Assembly: GCA_001695595.3 (NCBI GenBank)
Contig: MBPM02000049.1
Coordinates: 545,237 to 609,236, forward strand
DNA length: 64,000 nucleotides
Reading direction: 5' to 3'
Origin: Plasmopara viticola
Taxonomy: Eukaryota > Oomycota > Peronosporomycetes > Peronosporales > Peronosporaceae
In this document: positions 45,109 to 57,173 of the stretch, in pieces
Position numbering within the stretch: the first letter of the stretch is position 1
Layout: every line of letters starts with the position of its first letter
Notes under the pieces: generated by a model
Seen by the model: only the letters and a program-made list of their open reading frames with translations
Databases searched by the model: none
Told to the model about the DNA's origin: nothing
Made by a program: the position numbers and the translations under genes

Positions 45109-45449
45109 CATCGTACTTATCATCGTTCAAGTATTCGCAGCACACGATTTTTTGTCGCAAAACAAAAAGCTATTGTCGTTGCTGCTATATGCTTTTGGTA
45201 ATTTGTGCTCGTATCGCACTTTGATGTAATATATATTGAGTTCGCCGAAACAGGTCCCATAGAATAACTAAGTTGCCAGCACGGTCAAAAGAAAGGCTTC
45301 TTAAAGCATATTGTTGTGAATTAGTGGTGCGGGCTTTCAATTGCTGAGCTGACAACCAGTTACGGCATATTGTAGTGCATAAAATATAATACAATGTCGA
45401 TATATAATAGGTGCGTTTTTTGAAGCTTGAGAGATATAGACGTAAGCGA

Positions 45450-45535
45450 GGTATCTTGCCCGAGTGGTCTTAGGGGGCGGACTTAAGATCCGCTAGACAT
45501 GCCAGTCTGCGTGGGTTCAAACCCCACAGATACCA
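45450..45535 (+). tRNA. tRNA-Leu(UAA), A-type, copy 96
   Basis: D loop GGTCTTAG with GAGAGATATAGAC leader, as copies 3 and 61. Confidence 0.96.
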
Positions 45536-45840
45536 CGGTTTATTTTCGCAAAACAAAGAAAGCAATGGTCGTTGCTGCTATATGTTGTTTGTAATTTATA
45601 CTCGGATCGCACTTTGTGGTAAAATAATTTGGACTTTCCGAAGCAGGTCCCATATATCAACTAATTTTCGCCACGATCAAAAGGAAGCCTTCTCAAGCAT
45701 ATAGTTGTGAACAAGTGATGCGGGGCTTTCAATTGCTGAGCTGGCAACTAGCTACGGCATATTGTAGTGCATAAACTGAAATACAATGTCGCTATATAAA
45801 AGTCGCGTTTTTAAAGCTTGAGTGATCTTGACGTAAATAA

Positions 45841-45925
45841 GGTATCTTGCCCGAGTGGTCTAAGGGGGCGGACTTAAGATCCGCTAGACATGCCAGTGTG
45901 CGTGAGTTCAAACCCGCAATTACCA
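45841..45925 (+). tRNA. tRNA-Leu(UAA)-like, B-type, copy 97
   Basis: 85 nt; CCCGCAATT. Confidence 0.77.
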
Positions 45926-46263
45926 CATCGTACTTATCATCGTTCAAGTATTCGCAGCACACGATTTTTTGTCGCAAAACAAAAAGCTATTGTCGTTGCT
46001 GCTATATGCTTTTGGTAATTTGTGCTCGTATCGCACTTTGATGTAATATATATTGAGTTCGCCGAAACAGGTCCCATAGAATAACTAAGTTGCCAGCACG
46101 GTCAAAAGAAAGGCTTCTTAAAGCATATTGTTGTGAATTAGTGGTGCGGGCTTTCAATTGCTGAGCTGACAACCAGTTACGGCATATTGTAGTGCATAAA
46201 ATATAATACAATGTCGCTATATAATAGTGCGTTTTGAAGCTTGAGTGATATAGACGTAAGCGA

Positions 46264-46349
46264 GGTATCTTGCCCGAGTGGTCTAAGGGGGCGGACTTAA
46301 GATCCGCTAGACATGCCAGTCTGCGTGGGTTCAAACCCCACAGATACCA
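46264..46349 (+). tRNA. tRNA-Leu(UAA), A-type, copy 98
   Basis: Consensus body. Confidence 0.97.
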
Positions 46350-46653
46350 CGGTTTATTTTCGCAAAACAAAGAAAGCAATGGTCGTTGCTGCTATATGTT
46401 GTTTGTAATTTATACTCGGATCGCACTTTGTGGTAAAATAATTTGGACTTTCCGAAGCAGGTCCCATATATCAACTAATTTTCGCCACGATCAAAAGGAA
46501 GCCTTCTCAAGCATATAGTTGTGAACAAGTGATGCGGGGCTTTCAATTGCTGAGCTGGCAACTAGCTACGGCATATTGTAGTGCATAAACTGAAATACAA
46601 TGTCGCTATATAAAGTCGCGTTTTTAAAGCTTGAGTGATCTTGACGTAAATAA

Positions 46654-46738
46654 GGTATCTTGCCCGAGTGGTCTAAGGGGGCGGACTTAAGATCCGCTAG
46701 ACATGCCAGTGTGCGTGAGTTCAAACCCGCAATTACCA
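46654..46738 (+). tRNA. tRNA-Leu(UAA)-like, B-type, copy 99
   Basis: 85 nt; CCCGCAATT. Confidence 0.77.
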
Positions 46739-47078
46739 CATCGTACTTATCATCGTTCAAGTATTCGCAGCACACGATTTTTTGTCGCAAAACAAAAAGC
46801 TATTGTCGTTGCTGCTATATGCTTTTGGTAATTTGTGCTCGTATCGCACTTTGATGTAATATATATTGAGTTCGCCGAAACAGGTCCCATAGAATAACTA
46901 AGTTGCCAGCACGGTCAAAAGAAAGGCTTCTTAAAGCATATTGTTGTGAATTAGTGGTGCGGGCTTTCAATTGCTGAGCTGACAACCAGTTACGGCATAT
47001 TGTAGTGCATAAAATATAATACAATGTCGCTATATAATAGGGCGATTTTGAAAGCTTGAGTGATATAGACGTAAGCGA

Positions 47079-47164
47079 GGTATCTTGCCCGAGTGGTCTA
47101 AGGGGGCGGACTTAAGATCCGCTAGACATGCCAGTCTGCGTGGGTTCAAACCCCACAGATACCA
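47079..47164 (+). tRNA. tRNA-Leu(UAA), A-type, copy 100
   Basis: Consensus body. Confidence 0.97.
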
Positions 47165-47467
47165 CGGTTTATTTTCGCAAAACAAAGAAAGCAATGGTCG
47201 TTGCTGCTATATGTTGTTTGTAATTTATACTCGGATCGCACTTTGTGGTAAAATAATTTGGACTTTCCGAAGCAGGTCCCATATATCAACTAATTTTCGC
47301 CACGATCAAAAGGAAGCCTTCTCAAGCATATAGTTGTGAACAAGTGATGCGGGGCTTTCAATTGCTGAGCTGGCAACTAGCTACGGCATATTGTAGTGCA
47401 TAAACTGAAATACAATGTCGCTATATAAAGTCGCGTTTTAAAGCTTGAGTGATCTTGACGTAAATAA

Positions 47468-47549
47468 GGTATCTTGCCCGAGTGGTCTAAGGGGGCGGAC
47501 TTAAGATCCGCTAGACATGCCAGTGTGCGTGAGTTCAAACCCATTACCA
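47468..47549 (+). tRNA. tRNA-Leu(UAA)-like, B-type, 3' deletion, copy 101
   Basis: 82 nt; the 3' end is CAAACCCATTACC, so neither T stem nor acceptor can form properly. Confidence 0.65.
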
Positions 47550-47880
47550 CATCGTACTTATCATCGTTCAAGTATTCGCAGCACACGATTTTTTGTCGCA
47601 AAACAAAAAGCTATTGTCGTTGCTGCTATATGCTTTTGGTAATTTGTGCTCGTATCGCACTTTGATGTAATATATATTGAGTTCGCCGAAACAGGTCCCA
47701 TAGAATAACTAAGTTGCCAGCACGGTCAAAAGAAAGGCTTCTTAAAGCATATTGTTGTGAATTAGTGGTGCGGGCTTTCAATTGCTGAGCTGACAACCAG
47801 TTACGGCATATTGTAGTGCATAAAATATAATACAATGTCGCTATATAAAGTCGAAGCTTGAGTGATATAGACGTAAGCGA

Positions 47881-47954
47881 GGTATCTTGCCCGAGTGGTC
47901 TTTAAGATCCGCTAGACATGCCAGTCTGCGTGGGTTCAAACCCCACAGATACCA
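47881..47954 (+). pseudogene. tRNA-Leu pseudogene, A-type, internal deletion, copy 102
   Basis: 74 nt. GAGTGGTC joins TTTAAGATCC: the D-stem 3' strand and anticodon-stem 5' strand are lost. The rest is A consensus. Confidence 0.92.
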
Positions 47955-48258
47955 CGGTTTATTTTCGCAAAACAAAGAAAGCAATGGTCGTTGCTGCTAT
48001 ATGTTGTTTGTAATTTATACTCGGATCGCACTTTGTGGTAAAATAATTTGGACTTTCCGAAGCAGGTCCCATATATCAACTAATTTTCGCCACGATCAAA
48101 AGGAAGCCTTCTCAAGCATATAGTTGTGAACAAGTGATGCGGGGCTTTCAATTGCTGAGCTGGCAACTAGCTACGGCATATTGTAGTGCATAAACTGAAA
48201 TACAATGTCGCTATATAAAGTCGCGTTTTTAAAGCTTGAGTGATCTTGACGTAAATAA

Positions 48259-48344
48259 GGTATCTTGCCCGAGTGGTCTAAGGGGGCGGACTTAAGATCC
48301 GCTAGACATGCCAGTGTGCGTGAGTTCAAACCCCGCAATTACCA
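48259..48344 (+). tRNA. tRNA-Leu(UAA)-like, B-type, copy 103
   Basis: B consensus body. Confidence 0.8.
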
Positions 48345-48684
48345 CATCGTACTTATCATCGTTCAAGTATTCGCAGCACACGATTTTTTGTCGCAAAACA
48401 AAAAGCTATTGTCGTTGCTGCTATATGCTTTTGGTAATTTGTGCTCGTATCGCACTTTGATGTAATATATATTGAGTTCGCCGAAACAGGTCCCATAGAA
48501 TAACTAAGTTGCCAGCACGGTCAAAAGAAAGGCTTCTTAAAGCATATTGTTGTGAATTAGTGGTGCGGGCTTTCAATTGCTGAGCTGACAACCAGTTACG
48601 GCATATTGTAGTGCATAAAATATAATACAATGTCGCTATATAATAGGAGCGATTTTGAAGCTTGAGTGATATAGACGTAAGCGA

Positions 48685-48770
48685 GGTATCTTGCCCGAGT
48701 GGTCCAAGGGGGCGGACTTAAGATCCGCTAGACATGCCAGTCTGCGTGGGTTCAAACCCCACAGATACCA
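48685..48770 (+). tRNA. tRNA-Leu(UAA), A-type, copy 104
   Basis: D loop GGTCCAAG. Confidence 0.97.
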
Positions 48771-49075
48771 CGGTTTATTTTCGCAAAACAAAGAAAGCAA
48801 TGGTCGTTGCTGCTATATGTTGTTTGTAATTTATACTCGGATCGCACTTTGTGGTAAAATAATTTGGACTTTCCGAAGCAGGTCCCATATATCAACTAAT
48901 TTTCGCCACGATCAAAAGGAAGCCTTCTCAAGCATATAGTTGTGAACAAGTGATGCGGGGCTTTCAATTGCTGAGCTGGCAACTAGCTACGGCATATTGT
49001 AGTGCATAAACTGAAATACAATGTCGCTATATAAAAGTCGCGTTTTTAAAGCTTGAGTGATCTTGACGTAAATAA

Positions 49076-49160
49076 GGTATCTTGCCCGAGTGGTCTAAGG
49101 GGGCGGACTTAAGATCCGCTAGACATGCCAGTGTGCGTGAGTTCAAACCCCGCATTACCA
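49076..49160 (+). tRNA. tRNA-Leu(UAA)-like, B-type, copy 105
   Basis: 85 nt; CCCCGCATTACC. The same variant recurs in copies 107-115. Confidence 0.77.
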
Positions 49161-49501
49161 CATCGTACTTATCATCGTTCAAGTATTCGCAGCACACGAT
49201 TTTTTGTCGCAAAACAAAAAGCTATTGTTGTTGCTGCTATATGCTTTTGGTAATTTGTGCTCGTATCGCACTTTGATGTAATATATATTGAGTTCGCCGA
49301 AACAGGTCCCATAGAATAACTAAGTTGCCAGCACGGTCAAAAGAAAGGCTTCTTAAAGCATATTGTTGTGAATTAGTGGTGCGGGCTTTCAATTGCTGAG
49401 CTGACAACCAGTTACGGCATATTGTAGTGCATAAAATATAATACAATGTCGATATATAATAGGTGCGTTTTTTGAAGCTTGAGAGATATAGACGTAAGCG
49501 A

Positions 49502-49586
49502 GGTATCTTGCCCGAGTGGTCTTAGGGGCGGATTTAAGATCCGCTAGACATGCCAGTCTGCGTGGGTTCAAACCCCATAGATACCA
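49502..49586 (+). tRNA. tRNA-Leu(UAA), A-type, variant, copy 106
   Basis: 85 nt; one G lost after the D stem, anticodon loop TTTAAGA (first loop base C to T at 49533), CCCATAG 3' end. Anticodon UAA kept. Confidence 0.9.
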
Positions 49587-49891
49587 CGGTTTATTTTCGC
49601 AAAACAAAGAAAGCAATGGTCGTTGCTGCTATATGTTGTTTGTAATTTATACTCGGATCGCACTTTGTGGTAAAATAATTTGGACTTTCCGAAGCAGGTC
49701 CCATATATCAACTAATTTTCGCCACGATCAAAAGGAAGCCTTCTCAAGCATATAGTTGTGAACAAGTGATGCGGGGCTTTCAATTGCTGAGCTGGCAACT
49801 AGCTACGGCATATTGTAGTGCATAAACTGAAATACAATGTCGCTATATAAAAGTCGCGTTTTTAAAGCTTGAGTGATCTTGACGTAAATAA

Positions 49892-49976
49892 GGTATCTTG
49901 CCCGAGTGGTCTAAGGGGGCGGACTTAAGATCCGCTAGACATGCCAGTGTGCGTGAGTTCAAACCCCGCATTACCA
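49892..49976 (+). tRNA. tRNA-Leu(UAA)-like, B-type, copy 107
   Basis: 85 nt; CGCATTACC. Starts the first 755-bp unit. Confidence 0.77.
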
Positions 49977-50255
49977 CATCGTACTTATCATCGTTCAAGT
50001 ATTCGCAGCACACGATTTTTTGTCGCAAAACAAAAAGCTATTGTCGTTGCTGCTATATGCTTTTGGTAATTTGTGCTCGTATCGCACTTTGATGTGATAT
50101 AGGCTTCTTAAAGCATATTGTTGTGAATTAGTGGTGCGGGCTTTCAATTGCTGAGCTGACAACCAGTTACGGCATATTGTAGTGCATAAAATATAATACA
50201 ATGTCGCTATATAATAGGAGCGATTTTGAAGCTTGAGTGATATAGACGTAAGCGA

Positions 50256-50341
50256 GGTATCTTGCCCGAGTGGTCCAAGGGGGCGGACTTAAGATCCGCT
50301 AGACATGCCAGTCTGCGTGGGTTCAAACCCCACAGATACCA
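50256..50341 (+). tRNA. tRNA-Leu(UAA), A-type, copy 108
   Basis: D loop GGTCCAAG; step from the previous copy only 364 bp because of the spacer deletion. Confidence 0.97.
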
Positions 50342-50646
50342 CGGTTTATTTTCGCAAAACAAAGAAAGCAATGGTCGTTGCTGCTATATGTTGTTTGTAA
50401 TTTATACTCGGATCGCACTTTGTGGTAAAATAATTTGGACTTTCCGAAGCAGGTCCCATATATCAACTAATTTTCGCCACGATCAAAAGGAAGCCTTCTC
50501 AAGCATATAGTCGTGAACAAGTGATGCGGGGCTTTCAATTGCTGAGCTGGCAACTAGCTACGGCATATTGTAGTACATAAACTGAAATACAATGTCGCTA
50601 TATAAAAGTCGCGTTTTTAAAGCTTGAGTGATCTTGACGTAAATAA

Positions 50647-50731
50647 GGTATCTTGCCCGAGTGGTCTAAGGGGGCGGACTTAAGATCCGCTAGACATGCC
50701 AGTGTGCGTGAGTTCAAACCCCGCATTACCA
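50647..50731 (+). tRNA. tRNA-Leu(UAA)-like, B-type, copy 109
   Basis: 85 nt; CGCATTACC. Starts the second 755-bp unit. Confidence 0.77.
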
Positions 50732-51010
50732 CATCGTACTTATCATCGTTCAAGTATTCGCAGCACACGATTTTTTGTCGCAAAACAAAAAGCTATTGTC
50801 GTTGCTGCTATATGCTTTTGGTAATTTGTGCTCGTATCGCACTTTGATGTGATATAGGCTTCTTAAAGCATATTGTTGTGAATTAGTGGTGCGGGCTTTC
50901 AATTGCTGAGCTGACAACCAGTTACGGCATATTGTAGTGCATAAAATATAATACAATGTCGCTATATAATAGGAGCGATTTTGAAGCTTGAGTGATATAG
51001 ACGTAAGCGA

Positions 51011-51096
51011 GGTATCTTGCCCGAGTGGTCTAAGGGGGCGGACTTAAGATCCGCTAGACATGCCAGTCTGCGTGGGTTCAAACCCCACAGATACCA
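51011..51096 (+). tRNA. tRNA-Leu(UAA), A-type, copy 110
   Basis: Consensus body (GGTCTAAG), so it differs from copy 108 in the D loop despite the duplication. Confidence 0.97.
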
Positions 51097-51401
51097 CGGT
51101 TTATTTTCGCAAAACAAAGAAAGCAATGGTCGTTGCTGCTATATGTTGTTTGTAATTTATACTCGGATCGCACTTTGTGGTAAAATAATTTGGACTTTCC
51201 GAAGCAGGTCCCATATATCAACTAATTTTCGCCACGATCAAAAGGAAGCCTTCTCAAGCATATAGTTGTGAACAAGTGATGCGGGGCTTTCAATTGCTGA
51301 GCTGGCAACTAGCTACGGCATATTGTAGTGCATAAACTGAAATACAATGTCGCTATATAAAAGTCGCGTTTTTAAAGCTTGAGTGATCTTGACGTAAATA
51401 A

Positions 51402-51486
51402 GGTATCTTGCCCGAGTGGTCTAAGGGGGCGGACTTAAGATCCGCTAGACATGCCAGTGTGCGTGAGTTCAAACCCCGCATTACCA
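51402..51486 (+). tRNA. tRNA-Leu(UAA)-like, B-type, copy 111
   Basis: 85 nt; CGCATTACC. Confidence 0.77.
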
Positions 51487-51825
51487 CATCGTACTTATCA
51501 TCGTTCAAGTATTCGCAGCACACGATTTTTTGTCGCAAAACAAAAAGCTATTGTCGTTGCTGCTATATGCTTTTGGTAATTTGTGCTCGTATCGCACTTT
51601 GATGTATATATATTGAGTTCGCCGAAACAGGTCCCATAGAATAACTAAGTTGCCAGCACGGTCAAAAGAAAGGCTTCTTAAAGCATATTGTTGTGAATTA
51701 GTGGTGCGGGCTTTCAATTGCTGAGCTGACAACCAGTTACGGCATATTGTAGTGCATAAAATATAATACAATGTCGCTATATAATAGGAGCGATTTTGAA
51801 GCTTGAGTGATATAGACGTAAGCGA

Positions 51826-51911
51826 GGTATCTTGCCCGAGTGGTCTAAGGGGGCGGACTTAAGATCCGCTAGACATGCCAGTCTGCGTGGGTTCAAACCC
51901 CACAGATACCA
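51826..51911 (+). tRNA. tRNA-Leu(UAA), A-type, copy 112
   Basis: Consensus body. Confidence 0.97.
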
Positions 51912-52215
51912 CGGTTTATTTTCGCAAAACAAAGAAAGCAATGGTCGTTGCTGCTATATGTTGTTTGTAATTTATACTCGGATCGCACTTTGTGGTAAAA
52001 TAATTTGGACTTTCCGAAGCAGGTCCCATATATCAACTAATTTTCGCCACGATCAAAAGGAAGCCTTCTCAAGCATATAGTTGTGAACAAGTGATGCGGG
52101 GCTTTCAATTGCTGAGCTGGCAACTAGCTACGGCATATTGTAGTGCATAAACTGAAATACAATGTCGCTATATAAAGTCGCGTTTTTAAAGCTTGAGTGA
52201 TCTTGACGTAAATAA

Positions 52216-52300
52216 GGTATCTTGCCCGAGTGGTCTAAGGGGGCGGACTTAAGATCCGCTAGACATGCCAGTGTGCGTGAGTTCAAACCCCGCATTACCA
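52216..52300 (+). tRNA. tRNA-Leu(UAA)-like, B-type, copy 113
   Basis: 85 nt; CGCATTACC. Confidence 0.77.
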
Positions 52301-52640
52301 CATCGTACTTATCATCGTTCAAGTATTCGCAGCACACGATTTTTTGTCGCAAAACAAAAAGCTATTGTCGTTGCTGCTATATGCTTTTGGTAATTTGTGC
52401 TCGTATCGCACTTTGATGTAATATATATTGAGTTCGCCGAAACAGGTCCCATAGAATAACTAAGTTGCCAGCACGGTCAAAAGAAAGGCTTCTTAAAGCA
52501 TATTGTTGTGAATTAGTGGTGCGGGCTTTCAATTGCTGAGCTGACAACCAGTTACGGCATATTGTAGTGCATAAAATATAATACAATGTCGCTATATAAT
52601 AGGAGCGATTTTGAAGCTTGAGTGATATAGACGTAAGCGA

Positions 52641-52725
52641 GGTATCTTGCCCGAGTGGTCAAGGGGGCGGACTTAAGATCCGCTAGACATGCCAGTCTGC
52701 GTGGGTTCAAACCCCACAGATACCA
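52641..52725 (+). tRNA. tRNA-Leu(UAA), A-type, copy 114
   Basis: 85 nt, D loop GGTCAAG. Confidence 0.95.
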
Positions 52726-53029
52726 CGGTTTATTTTCGCAAAACAAAGAAAGCAATGGTCGTTGCTGCTATATGTTGTTTGTAATTTATACTCGGATCGC
52801 ACTTTGTGGTAAAATAATTTGGACTTTCCGAAGCAGGTCCCATATATCAACTAATTTTCGCCACGATCAAAAGGAAGCCTTCTCAAGCATATAGTTGTGA
52901 ACAAGTGATGCGGGGCTTTCAATTGCTGAGCTGGCAACTAGCTACGGCATATTGTAGTGCATAAACTGAAATACAATGTCGCTATATAAAGTCGCGTTTT
53001 TAAAGCTTGAGTGATCTTGACGTAAATAA

Positions 53030-53114
53030 GGTATCTTGCCCGAGTGGTCTAAGGGGGCGGACTTAAGATCCGCTAGACATGCCAGTGTGCGTGAGTTCAA
53101 ACCCCGCATTACCA
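53030..53114 (+). tRNA. tRNA-Leu(UAA)-like, B-type, copy 115
   Basis: 85 nt; CGCATTACC, last of this local run. Confidence 0.77.
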
Positions 53115-53453
53115 CATCGTACTTATCATCGTTCAAGTATTCGCAGCACACGATTTTTTGTCGCAAAACAAAAAGCTATTGTCGTTGCTGCTATATGCTT
53201 TTGGTAATTTGTGCTCGTATCGCACTTTGATGTATATATATTGAGTTCGCCGAAACAGGTCCCATAGAATAACTAAGTTGCCAGCACGGTCAAAAGAAAG
53301 GCTTCTTAAAGCATATTGTTGTGAATTAGTGGTGCGGGCTTTCAATTGCTGAGCTGACAACCAGTTACGGCATATTGTAGTGCATAAAATATAATACAAT
53401 GTCGCTATATAATAGGAGCGATTTTGAAGCTTGAGTGATATAGACGTAAGCGA

Positions 53454-53539
53454 GGTATCTTGCCCGAGTGGTCCAAGGGGGCGGACTTAAGATCCGCTAG
53501 ACATGCCAGTCTGCGTGGGTTCAAACCCCACAGATACCA
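53454..53539 (+). tRNA. tRNA-Leu(UAA), A-type, copy 116
   Basis: D loop GGTCCAAG. Confidence 0.97.
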
Positions 53540-53842
53540 CGGTTTATTTTCGCAAAACAAAGAAAGCAATGGTCGTTGCTGCTATATGTTGTTTGTAATT
53601 TATACTCGGATCGCACTTTGTGGTAAAATAATTTGGACTTTCCGAAGCAGGTCCCATATATCAACTAATTTTCGCCACGATCAAAAGGAAGCCTTCTCAA
53701 GCATATAGTCGTGAACAAGTGATGCGGGGCTTTCAATTGCTGAGCTGGCAACTAGCTACGGCATATTGTAGTGCATAAACTGAAATACAATGTCGCTATA
53801 TAAAGTCGCGTTTTAAAGCTTGAGTGATCTTGACGTAAATAA

Positions 53843-53927
53843 GGTATCTTGCCCGAGTGGTCTAAGGGGGCGGACTTAAGATCCGCTAGACATGCCAGTC
53901 TGCGTGAGTTCAAACCCCCAATTACCA
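53843..53927 (+). tRNA. tRNA-Leu(UAA)-like, B'-type, copy 117
   Basis: 85 nt. First plus-strand B': the variable arm is AGAC/GTCT (paired), while T stem GTGAG and acceptor AATTACC remain B. 3' variant CCCCCAATT. Confidence 0.78.
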
Positions 53928-54260
53928 CATCGTACTTATCATCGTTCAAGTATTCGCAGCACACGATTTTTTCGCAAAACAAAAAGCTATTGTCGTTGCT
54001 GCTATATGCTTTTGGTAATTTGTGCTCGTATCGCACTTTGATGTAATATATAATGAGTTCGCCGAAACAGGTCCCATAGAATAACTAAGTTGCCAGCACG
54101 GTCAAAAGAAAGGCTTCTTAAAGCATATTGTTGTGAATTAGTGGTGCGGGCTTTCAATTGCTGAGCTGACAACCAGTTACGGCATATTGTAGTGCATAAA
54201 ATAAATACAATGTCGCTATATAAAGTGCGTTTTAAAGCTTGAGTGATATGACGTAAGCGA

Positions 54261-54346
54261 GGTATCTTGCCCGAGTGGTCTAAGGGGGCGGACTTAAGAT
54301 CCGCTAGACATGCCAGTCTGCGTGGGTTCAAACCCCACAGATACCA
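54261..54346 (+). tRNA. tRNA-Leu(UAA), A-type, copy 118
   Basis: Consensus body. Confidence 0.97.
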
Positions 54347-54650
54347 CGGTTTATTTTCGCAAAACAAAGAAAGCAATGGTCGTTGCTGCTATATGTTGTT
54401 TGTAATTTATACTCGGATCGCACTTTGTGGTAAAATAATTTGGACTTTCCGAAGCAGGTCCCATATATCAACTAATTTTCGCCACGATCAAAAGGAAGCC
54501 TTCTCAAGCATATAGTTGTGAACAAGTGATGCGGGGCTTTCAATTGCTGAGCTGGCAACTAGCTACGGCATATTGTAGTGCATAAACTAAAATACAATGT
54601 CGCTATATAAAGTCGCGTTTTTAAAGCTTGAGTGATATTGACGTAAATAA

Positions 54651-54736
54651 GGTATCTTGCCCGAGTGGTCTAAGGGGGCGGACTTAAGATCCGCTAGACA
54701 TGCCAGTCTGCGTGAGTTCAAACCCCGCAATTACCA
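54651..54736 (+). tRNA. tRNA-Leu(UAA)-like, B'-type, copy 119
   Basis: 86 nt; variable arm paired, CCCCGCAATT. Trailer T6 is followed directly by CGC. Confidence 0.79.
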
Positions 54737-55071
54737 CATCGTACTTATCATCGTTCAAGTATTCGCAGCACACGATTTTTTCGCAAAACAAAAAGCTATT
54801 GTCGTTGCTGCTATATGCTTTTGGTAATTTGTGCTCGTCGCACTTTGATGTGATATATATTGAGTTCGCCGAAACAGGTCCCATAGAATAACTAAGTTGC
54901 CAGCACGGTCAAAAGAAAGGCTTCTTAAAGCATATTGTTGTGAATTAGTGGTGCGGGCTTTCAATTGCTGAGCTGACAACCAGTTACGGCATATTGTAGT
55001 GCATAAAATATAATACAATGTCGCTATATAATAGGTGCGATTTTGAAATTGAGTGATATAGACGTAAGCGA

Positions 55072-55157
55072 GGTATCTTGCCCGAGTGGTCTAAGGGGGC
55101 GGACTTAAGATCCGCTAGACATGCCAGTCTGCGTGGGTTCAAACCCCACAGATACCA
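55072..55157 (+). tRNA. tRNA-Leu(UAA), A-type, copy 120
   Basis: Consensus body. Confidence 0.97.
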
Positions 55158-55460
55158 CGGTTTATTTTCGCAAAACAAAGAAAGCAATGGTCGTTGCTGC
55201 TATATGTTGTTTGTAATTTATACTCGGATCGCACTTTGTGGTAAATAATTTGGACTTTCCGAAGCAGGTCCCATATATAACTAATTTTCGCCACGATCAA
55301 AAGGAAGCCTTCTCAAGCATATAGTCGTGAACAAGTGATGCGGGGCTTTCAATTGCTGAGCTGGCAACTAGCTACGGCATATTGTAGTGCATAAACTGAA
55401 ATACAATGTCGCTATATAAAAGTCGCGTTTCTAAAGCTTGAGTGATATTGGCGTAAATGA

Positions 55461-55546
55461 GGTATCTTGCCCGAGTGGTCTAAGGGGGCGGACTTAAGAT
55501 CCGCTAGACATGCCAGTGTGCGTGAGTTCAAACCCCGCAATTACCA
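55461..55546 (+). tRNA. tRNA-Leu(UAA)-like, B-type, copy 121
   Basis: B consensus body (GTGT) again; terminator T5. Confidence 0.8.
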
Positions 55547-55884
55547 CATCGTACTTATCATCGTTCAAGTATTCGCAGCACACGATTTTTGTCGCAAAAC
55601 AAAAAGCTATTGTCGTTGCTGCTATATGCTTTTGGTAATTTGTGCTCGTATCGCACTTTGATGTATATATATTGAGTTCGCCGAAACAGGTCCCATAGAA
55701 TAACTAAGTTGCCAGCACGGTCAAAAGAAAGGCTTCTTAAAGCATATTGTTGTGAATTAGTGGTGCGGGCTTTCAATTGCTGAGCTGACAACCAGTTACG
55801 GCATATTGTAGTGCATAAAATATAATACAATGTCGCTATATAATAGGAGCGATTTTGAAGCTTGAGTGATATAGACGTAAGCGA

Positions 55885-55970
55885 GGTATCTTGCCCGAGT
55901 GGTCCAAGGGGGCGGACTTAAGATCCGCTAGACATGCCAGTCTGCGTGGGTTCAAACCCCACAGATACCA
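55885..55970 (+). tRNA. tRNA-Leu(UAA), A-type, copy 122
   Basis: D loop GGTCCAAG. Confidence 0.97.
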
Positions 55971-56274
55971 CGGTTTATTTTCGCAAAACAAAGAAAGCAA
56001 TGGTCGTTGCTGCTATATGTTGTTTGTAATTTATACTCGGATCGCACTTTGTGGTAAAATAATTTGGACTTTCCGAAGCAGGTCCCATATATCAACTAAT
56101 TTTCGCCACGATCAAAAGGAAGCCTTCTCAAGCATATAGTTGTGAACAAGTGATGCGGGGCTTTCAATTGCTGAGCTGGCAACTAGCTACGGCATATTGT
56201 AGTGCATAAACTGAAATACAATGTCGCTATATAAAAGTCGCGTTTTAAAGCTTGAGTGATCTTGACGTAAATAA

Positions 56275-56360
56275 GGTATCTTGCCCGAGTGGTCTAAGGG
56301 GGCGGACTTAAGATCCGCTAGACATGCCAGTGTGCGTGAGTTCAAACCCCGCCATTACCA
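56275..56360 (+). tRNA. tRNA-Leu(UAA)-like, B-type, copy 123
   Basis: GCCATTACC. In its spacer (about 56536-56560) ATCAAAAGGAAGCCTTCT is an A-like patch inside B sequence. Confidence 0.79.
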
Positions 56361-56699
56361 CATCGTACTTATCATCGTTCAAGTATTCGCAGCACACGAT
56401 TTTTTGTCGCAAAACAAAAAGCTATTGTCGTTGCTGCTATATGCTTTTGGTAATTTGTGCTCGTATCGCACTTTGATGTAATATATATTGAGTTCGCCGA
56501 AACAGGTCCCATAGAATAACTAAGTTGCCAGCACGATCAAAAGGAAGCCTTCTTAAGCATATTGTCGTGAATTAGTGGTGCGGGCTTTCAATTGCTGAGC
56601 TGACAACCAGTTACGGCATATTGTAGTGCATAAAATATAATACAATGTCGCTATATAATAGGAGCGATTTTGAAGCTTGAGTGATATAGACGTAAGCGA

Positions 56700-56785
56700 G
56701 GTATCTTGCCCGAGTGGTCCAAGGGGGCGGACTTAAGATCCGCTAGACATGCCAGTCTGCGTGGGTTCAAACCCCACAGATACCA
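56700..56785 (+). tRNA. tRNA-Leu(UAA), A-type, copy 124
   Basis: D loop GGTCCAAG. Confidence 0.97.
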
Positions 56786-57089
56786 CGGTTTATTTTCGCA
56801 AAACAAAGAAAGCAATGGTCGTTGCTGCTATATGTTGTTTGTAATTTATACTCGGATCGCACTTTGTGGTAAAATAATTTGGACTTTCCGAAGCAGGTCC
56901 CATATATCAACTAATTTTCGCCACGATCAAAAGGAAGCCTTCTCAAGCATATAGTTGTGAACAAGTGATGCGGGGCTTTCAATTGCTGAGCTGGCAACTA
57001 GCTACGGCATATTGTAGTACATAAACTGAAATACAATGTCGCTATATAAAGTCGCGTTTTTAAAGCTTGAGTGATATTGACGTAAATAA

Positions 57090-57173
57090 GGTATCTTGCC
57101 CGAGTGGTCTAAGGGGGCGGACTTAAGATCCGCTAGACATGCCAGTCTGCGTGAGTTCAAACCCCAATTACCA
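57090..57173 (+). tRNA. tRNA-Leu(UAA)-like, B'-type, copy 125
   Basis: 84 nt; variable arm paired, CCCCAATTACC. Confidence 0.74.

Larger units (their letters stand above)
49892..50646 (+). repeat. 755-bp unit with a shared spacer deletion, first copy
   Basis: The B spacer jumps from GATGTGATAT to AGGCTTCTTAAAGC at 50100/50101, losing about 60 bases that include the ATTGAGTTCGCC segment. The next unit has the same junction. Confidence 0.9.
50647..51401 (+). repeat. 755-bp unit with the same deletion, second copy
   Basis: An identical deletion junction lies at 50855/50856, exactly 755 bp further on. The two adjacent units are a recent tandem duplication. Confidence 0.9.
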
